Positions 1-7,400 of a DNA stretch of 10,069 bases are shown here, one piece after another (position 1 is the stretch's first letter; each line of letters starts with the position of its first letter). Where the stretch lies: contig JANBQS010000443.1 in the NCBI GenBank assembly GCA_027577415.1, positions 1-10,069 on the forward strand, given 5' to 3'. Both the position numbers and the translations under genes were made by a program. The stretch comes from Coemansia sp. RSA 922. Its lineage: Eukaryota; Kickxellomycota; Kickxellomycetes; Kickxellales; Kickxellaceae. A model generated the notes under the pieces. That model was not told the DNA's origin, did no database searches, and was given only the letters and a program-made list of their open reading frames with translations.

Positions 1-4
1 GGAA

Positions 5-693
5 ATGTCTACTACTCGTTTAGATAGAAATGTCGTTGTACTTGGTGGAGTTGGAGTAGGAAAAAGTTCAGTTATAGAACGGTTCGTAAAAGGAGACTAT
101 GACGAAAGATATTTTCCAACAGTCAGTGCCAGTTACAGCAAAAAGATCAAAGTCAACGATAAAGAATATAATCTGTCTATATCAGATACCAATGGTCAGG
201 TAAGTTTCATTGTTTGTTTGTAAGATGAGAATAATATTGCATACTTAATTGATGAGGGGGGTACTTAATATTATTGTGTGAAAAAAAGAATGAATTTATA
301 TTGTAGGATGAGACATCATTGTTGGACTCGACATACGTTGGATCAATGGACGTGTATGTTATTGCTTTTTCGGTGAATGTCCGTCGGAGTTTTGAGATCG
401 CACAAGTGATCCGAGACAAGATTTTAGAACAAACTGGCGTCGATTCTGTGGGCATCGTTCTGGTCGGTAATAAGAGCGATCTGAAAGACGAACGCCAGGT
501 ATCTACAAAAGAGGCACACGAATTGGCGACCAAGTTCGGGTGTCCCTACGTGGAGACGTCGGCTCGTGAGGGCATAAACGTTGAAGAGCTGTTTATCAGA
601 TCCGTTTGCGTCGCCAACAAGAGCCGAGGCGGAAGCGGCAACGATGTGGAGGATGGCGATACCACTGACAAATCGATGTGTGTGATTATGTAA
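5..693 (+). CDS. Rheb-family Ras-like small GTPase (two exons: 5-199, 307-693)
   Basis: Splicing exon 1 (5-199) to exon 2 (307-693) gives a 193-residue small GTPase, close to the usual Rheb length. Visible motifs are the P-loop GGVGVGKS (14-21), switch I with FPT (37-39), a G3 motif DTNGQ (61-65) split from the following DE by the intron, NKSD (120-123), ETSA (148-151) and a C-terminal CAAX box CVIM (190-193), which predicts prenylation and membrane anchoring. The stretch RDKILEQTG before the LVGNKSDL strand and the CVIM end resemble fungal Rhb1/Rheb rather than Ras. Rheb GTP-bound forms activate TORC1 at the vacuole/lysosome; that role is inferred by family. Thirteen residues precede the first P-loop glycine, as in human Rheb, which supports the ATG at 5. 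Odd points: Val16 sits at the Ras Gly12 position, Asn63 replaces the near-invariant Ala59, and the effector loop reads TVSAS where Rheb has TIENT. It could therefore be a divergent paralogue rather than the main Rheb. Confidence 0.88.
200..306 (+). other. Spliceosomal intron in the Rheb-like gene (107 nt, phase 0)
   Basis: The donor GTAAGT directly follows the CAG codon of DTNGQ and the acceptor TTGTAG precedes GATGAG. Removal restores the continuous DTNGQ-DE typical of Ras-family G3/switch II. Without splicing, the frame ends at codon 72. Two identical TACTTAAT octamers (242-249 and 262-269) are candidate branch-point elements; the second lies about 38 nt from the acceptor. Confidence 0.93.
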
Positions 694-697
694 TAAA
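692..697 (+). terminator. Poly(A) signal AATAAA overlapping the Rheb-like stop codon
   Basis: A perfect AATAAA starts on the second base of the TAA stop. The next gene's stop codon, on the opposite strand, is only about 30 bp further on. Cleavage would therefore fall near or inside the 3' end of the convergent CBS gene. Confidence 0.6.
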
Positions 698-727
698 TCT
701 TTCATATTCTTAAAGGATAAACAAACT

Positions 728-1918
728 CTAGTCCATTGAAGCATAGTTTAGTTCAGGGTTCAATTCAGGTTGATTGGGCGCAGTATCGGTGAGTAGACGC
801 AGGATATCGGTAAGACTGACTACGCCACAGACCTTGTCATTGAACGAGCCGGCATAGTGCTGCGGAGCGATAGGAACAGTCTGCGAAGACGTGCTGCTGA
901 CCGACGCGCGACGCATAGGCATTGGCGGGGTAGGGTCAGCACCAATGCTAATAGACCCGCTACGCATTCTCTCCTCCGTGCCACGCGGCTCCGTGACCCA
1001 AACGCGGTGTGCGCCGGTAGCGATAAGCTTAGTGAGCGCATACCTGAGCGTAGCCTCCGGTCTGACGGAAAACACCGCTGCGCGGTCCCTGCCATCGCGC
1101 ATACCCTGAACAAACCTCGCAGCCTGCACAAGCTCCATGCAAGTACCCGAGGCAAGGCGACGTTGCTTGGCTAGATACTTGACATCAGCAACAGAGAGGT
1201 TACCAGCAATACGGTCTTCCTCATCGACTATGGCTAGAGAAGAAATGCGCCAGCGTTCGAGTAGTGCTAGAGCCTGGATAACAGGCGAATTGGGTTTGAC
1301 TTTAACCACATCGTTAGTTACTAGGCCCAGGTGACGGAGCGGAGTATCTAGTAGTCGGGATTCGCTGGCCGTAAGTGACTCGGTGCAGTGTTCGAAGAAA
1401 TAACGGATTACTCGAGTCTGCGATAATATACCACGAATCTTGTTACCGTCCATCACAGCCACACGGTGTGTTCCGCGTGCAAATACGGCTACTACCTGGG
1501 CTAAAGTAGTTTCTGGCAGTACCGAGTAGAATGGATTCATATGTGACATGTCCGAAAGCAAACTGACAGAGTCTCTTTTGCCCATCATAATGGCATCCCT
1601 GGCTAACCCGCTGGCACTGCTTCTTGCGGCGGCTGCTTGTATCTGAACCGCGGAAGAGTCACTATCGTGGTCGCTGCGCTTGAGTAGAATGTAGGTGGCT
1701 AAATCGTGGAGATCAAACATACCTACGTAGGTCTGGGTCTCTTGGTCAAAGAGTGGAACTGACTGGATATTGTGTTTAATAAGTATATCGCAGGCATGCT
1801 CAATAGTAGAGTTGGAGTTTACTTGAATGACATGTTGGTTCTCCACTAGGTCCTTGGCCTGAATAGAGAGCCAGTGAGTAGTGGCGCCGAGTCCGGGATG
1901 GTGGTTATCAAAAGACAT
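728..1918 (-). CDS. Four-CBS-domain protein, AMPK-gamma (Snf4) / Sds23 type
   Basis: The 396-residue protein has two tandem CBS pairs: CBS1 about 25-80, CBS2 about 127-178, CBS3 about 192-250, CBS4 about 281-378. The order and core signatures match AMPK gamma: THRVAV in CBS2, RISSLAIVD in CBS3, and AHRVWV with GVVSLTDIL in CBS4. The nucleotide-site acidic residue is present in CBS1, CBS3 and CBS4 (HDL, ADV, TDI), but CBS2 has QTR instead, the same site that lacks Asp in AMPK gamma. His151/Arg152 and His304/Arg305 align with phosphate-contacting residues of AMPK gamma, while the equivalent of Arg70 is Gln52. Members bind adenine nucleotides and control SNF1/AMPK; Sds23 proteins of the same fold inhibit PP2A-type phosphatases. 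I cannot separate the two possibilities by eye. CBS4 is interrupted by a Ser-rich insert (313-357). The start at 1918 is chosen because the 37 in-frame codons upstream are low-complexity and lie in the ALG9 3' flank. Confidence 0.85.
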   Translation of the reverse strand: MSFDNHHPGLGATTHWLSIQAKDLVENQHVIQVNSNSTIEHACDILIKHNIQSVPLFDQETQTYVGMFDLHDLATYILLKRSDHDSDSSAVQIQAAAARSSASGLARDAIMMGKRDSVSLLSDMSHMNPFYSVLPETTLAQVVAVFARGTHRVAVMDGNKIRGILSQTRVIRYFFEHCTESLTASESRLLDTPLRHLGLVTNDVVKVKPNSPVIQALALLERWRISSLAIVDEEDRIAGNLSVADVKYLAKQRRLASGTCMELVQAARFVQGMRDGRDRAAVFSVRPEATLRYALTKLIATGAHRVWVTEPRGTEERMRSGSISIGADPTPPMPMRRASVSSTSSQTVPIAPQHYAGSFNDKVCGVVSLTDILRLLTDTAPNQPELNPELNYASMD

Positions 1919-2039
1919 TTTTTTTGTATAATATATAAAGTTTCGTTTGAATAAGGAGAGAGAAAAAGATAAAATAATGCTTATTTTCACTTTTTTGGTT
2001 CTAGAGCGCATAAAAAAGTCGTATGACATTTATGTGGGA
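1919..2039 (-). promoter_or_regulatory. 121-bp gap between ALG9 stop and CBS-gene start (3' end plus core promoter)
   Basis: This AT-rich spacer must hold both the ALG9 3' end and the promoter of the downstream minus-strand CBS gene. Read on the minus strand it carries TTTATATATTATAC about 10-25 bases before the CBS ATG (plus-strand 1926-1940), a TATA-like stretch, followed by an A-run against the start codon. No perfect AATAAA is present for ALG9. A role as core promoter is inferred from position and composition only. Confidence 0.4.
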
Positions 2040-3719
2040 TCAGGGGGAAGGTGTTGATGATGTCATCAGGTTTTCATAGACACATATTTGACCCCACTGC
2101 TGCTTCCACGGCCAAAAGTTAGCAAGGATGGGTGGGATATAAACGACGCGTGCTAATAGCGGAGTATGCTCGGTATCCAGAATAGGCACACACTGTGCAA
2201 CTGTTTTCCACGCTCCTTCCATTGGCAGAGTTCTTTCTGGATACTCGACATCAACGATGTAGTCACAGACCTCAGTAGTCATATTCGACAAGATAGCGTG
2301 AGCGGGTTCCCATCTGTTCATCGAATTAAAGTCATCGCGCCTCATAGCAGTCGACGCCCTAGTAGAGCCAGAGATCCACGAGGGAGTAAAATCGCCAGGC
2401 AAGTGTCCATCAAACGCTGACTCTACGAACTGCAGACGGTAGTTGTGCGGCAGCCAAAACGAGGATGGGAACCTGTACCAGTCACTGCCCATACACACGA
2501 CACGCTCAGACATGTGGGCAGCAGGCAGTTGCCGGAACGCGTGCGTGGGTGCGGCGTAGTACTGCACCAACGCAGCCATCCGCAGCGCTCCAACGATGCC
2601 TGCCACACATAGCACCAAGTATCCCAGGCGCGGAGAACTATAGAGCGGGCGCAGCAACGACAGGGAGACAGCCGCGTTGAAGCACATGTGTGGGTAGACG
2701 ATACTCAGGAACCGCTCTTCCTTGTGCGGCTGCAGGGAAAACACGCCTAGGGTCACGTAGAACGGCAGAACCCGGAACAAAAGTCGCCAGTGATCCGCAT
2801 CCCCACGTCTGCCAGCCAAGCGCAGGGCAAGCCAGGAGACAGTCCACAGTGGCAGACAGACTATGGCGAGAATAGCGACGATGTTGGCGTTGAGCAGCCC
2901 GTTTTTGACGTAAAAGTACCACGGCTCAGTGCCATACAATGTGGAGTCGCCGCCACGTCCCAGTACATTGTAGGCGATCTGGTTCCATCCCGCCAGCACC
3001 CAGGATCCATAGTACCACGAGTCAATAGCCGCCGCCAAACCCGCAGTCATCACAACAGCACCGACTCCCATAGCCATTGAGTTTAGCAGGAACTCACGAC
3101 GCTCTACAATCTCTTCGACAACAAAGGGCAATGCCACTACGGCAGAGTACGGCCACCCCCATACGACGGCCACAGCAAAGGCGCACACGGCGCAACCCAC
3201 TCTGCGCCTAGTCCCAGGCCTACTCATCGCAGCTGCCGATCCCAGCATGGCCCAGCACATGGCAAACGAAGACGGCAGAAGCGCTGCCCCCGAATGAAAC
3301 ATGCCCGCCATACCCGCCAACCCCAGCAGCGTATAATTCGACACCCTTCGGTCCACATGTCGAGCCACAGCCCGCACAAACACAGCCTCGCAAAACGCAC
3401 AGCCGATTCCTAAAGCCAAACGCACCGCGTAGAATGCTTGTATGCGTGTGCCGAGTCCAACAAAGCTCATCAACAGTAGGAGTACTCGGTGTAGCTCTAG
3501 GTACCCGTATGACCGGAGCGCGTACTGGGGCGCGTACTCCCACGTCTGTTTGCCCCACCCGAACTGGAGGAAATGCAAGGGTTCCCAGTAATTAAACACT
3601 TCATCGCAATCCATTATTGGCGACTTTAGTGCTCCCACTATCCGTATGACAGAGAGTATGCCGAACGTGAGACTGAGTGACGGCACATACTCTTGTTTGA
3701 TGCCGTGCCTTGGCCTCAT
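2040..3719 (-). CDS. ALG9: ALG9, dolichol-linked mannosyltransferase (GT22)
   Basis: A 559-residue uninterrupted ORF of typical ALG9 length (yeast about 555, human about 611). ALG9 is a multi-pass ER membrane alpha-1,2-mannosyltransferase that uses dolichol-phosphate-mannose to add the seventh and ninth mannoses to the lipid-linked oligosaccharide for N-glycosylation. Family hallmarks in order: a first lumenal loop MDCDEVFNYWEP (36-47) with the catalytic-type acidic residues, QTWEYAPQYALRSY (58-71), LLPSSF (147-152), DSWYYG (233-238), LYGTEPWYFY (261-270), the GT22 signature QPHKEERFL (330-338), and a C-terminal lumenal domain with DWYRFPSSF (413-421). Many hydrophobic segments lie between these motifs. 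The ATG at 3719 puts the first loop at the expected distance from the N terminus. It reads away from DPB4 across a 205-bp shared upstream region. I see no frameshift, intron or missing motif. Confidence 0.96.
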   Translation of the reverse strand: MRPRHGIKQEYVPSLSLTFGILSVIRIVGALKSPIMDCDEVFNYWEPLHFLQFGWGKQTWEYAPQYALRSYGYLELHRVLLLLMSFVGLGTRIQAFYAVRLALGIGCAFCEAVFVRAVARHVDRRVSNYTLLGLAGMAGMFHSGAALLPSSFAMCWAMLGSAAAMSRPGTRRRVGCAVCAFAVAVVWGWPYSAVVALPFVVEEIVERREFLLNSMAMGVGAVVMTAGLAAAIDSWYYGSWVLAGWNQIAYNVLGRGGDSTLYGTEPWYFYVKNGLLNANIVAILAIVCLPLWTVSWLALRLAGRRGDADHWRLLFRVLPFYVTLGVFSLQPHKEERFLSIVYPHMCFNAAVSLSLLRPLYSSPRLGYLVLCVAGIVGALRMAALVQYYAAPTHAFRQLPAAHMSERVVCMGSDWYRFPSSFWLPHNYRLQFVESAFDGHLPGDFTPSWISGSTRASTAMRRDDFNSMNRWEPAHAILSNMTTEVCDYIVDVEYPERTLPMEGAWKTVAQCVPILDTEHTPLLARVVYIPPILANFWPWKQQWGQICVYENLMTSSTPSP

Positions 3720-3924
3720 TCACACACACAATAAAAAAATAACAAAAAAAATTAAAACTGAGGAAAGAAAAAAAAACCCCACCACCAAGCTGTTGGATTT
3801 CAAGTTCCACACTTTCTTAAATCACCCCTCCCACCCACAATACTTTCCAACCTTCAAACCCACACAAAATGAACCTAGTTTTCGCCCTTATTTACACTTA
3901 AAACTGATTATCATATACCACATA
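3720..3924. promoter_or_regulatory. Divergent promoter region between ALG9 and DPB4
   Basis: The 205 bp between the two start codons must contain both promoters and both 5' leaders. The ALG9-proximal half is an A-rich tract (about 3729-3777). The DPB4-proximal half is C-rich pyrimidine/CA sequence with CCCCACCACC and CACCCCTCCCACCCAC blocks (about 3777-3838). I see no clear TATA box and no ACGCGT box. The DPB4 reading frame stays open through this region, but this is not conserved coding sequence. Confidence 0.6.
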
Positions 3925-4380
3925 ATGTCTGATACTACCACGATCGAAGATTTGGACTTTCCCAAAGCCGTACTCACCAGAGTCATTAAATCCAGTTTAC
4001 CCGAAAACATATCCATCCAAAAAGAAGCCCGTCATGGTGTAGCCAAGGCATCCACCGTATTCGTCAGCTACCTGGCCGCAACAGCCAACGACTGCGCCCG
4101 CGAGTCTGGTCACAAAACCATCATGACCCAGGACGTACTAAAGGCTCTAGAGGCTATTGGACTTGCCGACTTTATCGACAGATTGAAAGCCGATCTCGAC
4201 GCCTTTGCTGTCAAGACAAAGGAAAAGAAAAAAGTTAAATCCACCGACGAAGACGAAGATGTCGAAGAAATCGAAGAGGAGGAGGAAGATACCTCTGCTA
4301 TGGATGTCGCTGAGACTTCTGCTATGGAAGTCGATGATACAGAGTCTAGTGATGCTGCAAAACGTCCACGTACCGAGTAG
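3925..4380 (+). CDS. DPB4: DPB4/POLE3-like histone-fold subunit of DNA polymerase epsilon
   Basis: A 151-residue protein with an H2B/NF-YB-like histone fold at about 9-95. It begins with the family signature LDFPKAVLTRVIK (10-22), followed by ISIQKEAR, VFVSYLAATAND and HKTIMTQDVLKALE. These align well with POLE3 (LNLPNAVITRIIK, ISKEAR, RKTLNASDVLSAME). POLE3/Dpb4 pairs with POLE4/Dpb3 in DNA polymerase epsilon and with other histone-fold partners in CHRAC/ISW2 remodellers, acting in replication, parental histone transfer and silencing. After a Lys-rich linker (about 96-105) comes an acidic tail with an EEEEE run, two copies of an eight-residue TSAM repeat (123-138), and a basic KRPR near the end that may act as a nuclear signal. 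The ATG at 3925 starts the conserved region; an in-frame ATG at 3646 lies inside the ALG9 5' coding end and is rejected. It is intronless. Confidence 0.93.
   Translation: MSDTTTIEDLDFPKAVLTRVIKSSLPENISIQKEARHGVAKASTVFVSYLAATANDCARESGHKTIMTQDVLKALEAIGLADFIDRLKADLDAFAVKTKEKKKVKSTDEDEDVEEIEEEEEDTSAMDVAETSAMEVDDTESSDAAKRPRTE
4291..4338 (+). repeat. 24-bp imperfect tandem duplication in the DPB4 acidic tail
   Basis: Two adjacent 24-bp units (4291-4314 and 4315-4338) differ at four positions. They encode TSAMDVAE and TSAMEVDD, residues 123-138. The unit is a whole number of codons, so the frame is kept. It lengthens the acidic tail. Confidence 0.85.
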
Positions 4381-4393
4381 TATATCTGGTTCC

Positions 4394-4399
4394 AATAAA
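4394..4399 (+). terminator. Poly(A) signal AATAAA of DPB4
   Basis: A perfect AATAAA lies 13 bases after the DPB4 stop codon, in an AT-rich 78-bp gap (4381-4458) shared with the 3' end of the convergent large gene. The opposite strand shows only AATAAT-type variants around that gene's stop, so its own poly(A) signal is not clear. Confidence 0.65.
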
Positions 4400-4458
4400 A
4401 CAAAATAGGAATATTTATCAAAATTGAATTATAACCAATAACAAAAAAAAATTATTAT

Positions 4459-7400
4459 TTACGACTTTTGCGTAGTGCCCTTCTTTGCGCCTCCTCGTCC
4501 AGATCTATTGCCACCACGGTTACGTCTAGCTGGCTTTTCGCTTGGCCCTGGTTCGCCAGTAGGTGCTTTTCCATCCTCACATGGTCCATTCGAATTATTG
4601 CCAGGCCGCGGTTGCTGTTTCCGTGCTTTATCATCAGTCTTCGCCGTAGGCTGTTGGACGCGTTTGGCGTCTGGGCGTTGCTGTTGACGAGGCTGACCCG
4701 ATGCCTCACCATTCTCGGCCTTAGTAGGTGTCGTTTTGCGCTCGTTCCCTCTGCCACGCTGCCTCGTCCGATCTCCACCAGCTTTGGTCTGAGGAGCACT
4801 GCCAGATGCAGCATTGCTGTGACTCTTGCTCGTCGATGCCGTCCGAGGCATATTCGCTGCTTCGCCATTGCCCGTATTACCTGGTAATGTTGTAGTTTGA
4901 GCAGCCGCTACATTGGTATTCGCCTGCTGTGACTCTGACAATGCACTGGTACCCTTGGATGAACCATGTCCACCACGCTCGCGTGTGCTGGTTGACGAGC
5001 TCCGACTAATACCCAACAGTTTCTCAGCCTGCTTAGTCGTCGCCATCTGTTCTCCTTGGTATCCCAAATACCCCTGAGCCTCGGCCATATGCATAGCATT
5101 CGGGTAGCCAGGCATTGGCTGGGTTTGCTGCTGCTGTCGATACTGACCTAGAAGCGGAGGAGGAGGAGGAGCTGCACCAAATGGCAGCTGTTGCTGTTGG
5201 CCGTAATAGTACCCCGGATTACCGTTGCCACCAATAGCTCCATGCTCGCTGGGTATGTACATGGGCATAAAGGCCATATGTGGAGGCGCGCCAGTGTGGT
5301 TAGAAGGCATAGCCAGTTGTGGCGGATACCCATGGTGATAATGCGGTGCTGGCGCCATACTCGTAACCGGAACCTGACCAGCCTTACTCGGTTTGGTCGA
5401 CGGCGGCTGCTGCGGCGGCGGCACTCCACCCATATATCCGTACTGGTACATGGGTGGTGGAGGTGGCGACGGACGGAATGAGTCAGGCATATACTGGGCT
5501 GGCGGCGGTGGCATATTAGCAAACGGCCCAGTAGTCGCTCCATTTCTGCCGCCTGGCGGCATCTGGTGCATCGACTGATGATCCATCGTATGAGTCAGCG
5601 GAACCATATACGGCGCCCCACCCGCAGACCCTTGACCGGTTGTCGTCTGAGGAGCCGCAGTCATCTGCGGACTATGACGCGGCGACGCCCGTCCAAATCG
5701 AGCATCAGACGTTGCGCCATAGGGCGGCTGCATAAGCGAGTAATGCGGCAACCACGACTGATGCATATGCGACGCAGGTACAAACAGCGGATGCTGAATA
5801 TTCTGAGGTACCGGACTCGGCGCACCATAAGACTGATGCGCGCCACCCTGCCTACTACGAGTATTACGCTGGGTGTTGTTTCCAGGTACACTACGCGTGC
5901 CAATCGGGCGTGGCGTTCTACCAGGCGCCCTATATCCACGAGCACCACCAGAGCTAGATCCGGCTCCCGACCCACTCGCTGACCCACTGCCGTTATCTCC
6001 ATGCGACGATGGCCTAGACTCTATCGGAGCCGGGAATGAGCGACCCTCGGAATCATACGCCATGGGATCCATCCACAACATACCAGCGCCAGCCGAGAAC
6101 GAGCTAAACGTTACTCCAGACCCAACACCATGCGGCTGTTGCGAGAATTCGCCTGTGTTGCTCCATCTCGCCGGCTGCTCACGGCTCGCCGCGTAGGGGG
6201 CGTTTGGTTCAGGCGCGGTGTTTGCCTGCAAAAGGTACTCCTGTCTGGCGCGCGTGTCGTGGAATCCCATGTGGCTGCCCTGCCAAGTAAACAGTCCGGG
6301 GTCAGTGTGGCCAAATGCCGGGCGAATGGGCGCGTTGTACGAGTGGTTGTTGCCCATTAGTGGGCTGCCCTCGACATTAAACAGCGACGATGACGAAATA
6401 GGCATCACTGCCGCCCCGCCATACCCAAGCCTGCTTTGATGCTGCTGGGACATCGCCGATGCTTCGTTCTGCTCTGCTGAGCGAGACGCAGGCACTGCAG
6501 CGCCATTATTGCCTTGGATAGGAGCCGGAGGCTTGGCCGGACTGACAACAGACTGCTTGCCGTGAGCCGAACCCTCGTGCTCACCCAAAAGATCAGCCAG
6601 CATGGTCTGTGGAAGCAAAGGAGGCGAAGTAGGCAACGTAGTCTGTGGCGCTACTTGCAGCAGACCGTTCATCTGGCCCTGGTTGCTCGCGGCGGGTCCA
6701 GAATACGATACAGTGACCCGGCTGCTTTGGAGATCGTGACAGCCACCGGCCGCGCCCTGCGTCTGTGCGCGCTGTCGGCCGGCTCCAATAGCATCGTGGG
6801 GTTCTTCAGAGACTGGCGCTTGGTTCGACGCATCGGCTGCTGGTTTGGCGCGGTTGGGATCGGCTCGCCAGCTCGTTGCCGTCGCAGCTGCTGATGCTTT
6901 GTTGGCAATGCGGTCGGGCTTGTCCTGTTGCGCAGCTGGACGCGAGCCGGGACCTGGCGCCGAAGACCCATTGCCTGCAGCCTTGGCGGCACCAGTGCTA
7001 CGCCTACGCGCGGAATTCGCAGGCATTCTAGCAGCCTCGACTGGACCATCCGCAGTTGTACTCGGAGCTGTTACCTGAGTCGAGGCGGTAGTCTGTGGTG
7101 CTGGTGGTCTGGGTGCCGTACCAGCTCTCCAGTTATCGACAAGCCTACTAGGCTCAGCAGTGCCGCTGCTGGCTCCACTGGGCTTTCGTGATCCTGGCTC
7201 AGTTGTCTTCTTCGAGTTACGCGGCGAACTCGAACCGGTTTCAGCCAGAATGACAGGCTGAGTCTGTGGTGGCTTTGGAGCTGTCGCGGTTCCTTTGACT
7301 GGCAGAGTGGGATTTATACTGCCGCCAGCGTTGTCCTTGGGCTTTGATTCCTCCACCACTGTCGATGGAGCAGGCGGCTCAACAATAGCGGCTACGTCTG

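Noticed and set aside
1919..2029. Longer start (ATG at 2029) for the CBS protein
   Set aside because: The added 37 residues are low-complexity Lys/Phe/Ser/Ile sequence from the AT-rich spacer just after the ALG9 stop. The ATG at 1918 has A at -3 and leads directly into normal sequence.
2145..2150. ACGCGT (MluI cell-cycle box)
   Set aside because: It lies inside the ALG9 coding sequence near its 3' end, not in a promoter.
3646..3924. 93-codon upstream extension of DPB4
   Set aside because: It overlaps the ALG9 5' coding end on the other strand and then runs through A-rich and C-rich promoter sequence. The POLE3 family starts right before the LDFPKAV motif.
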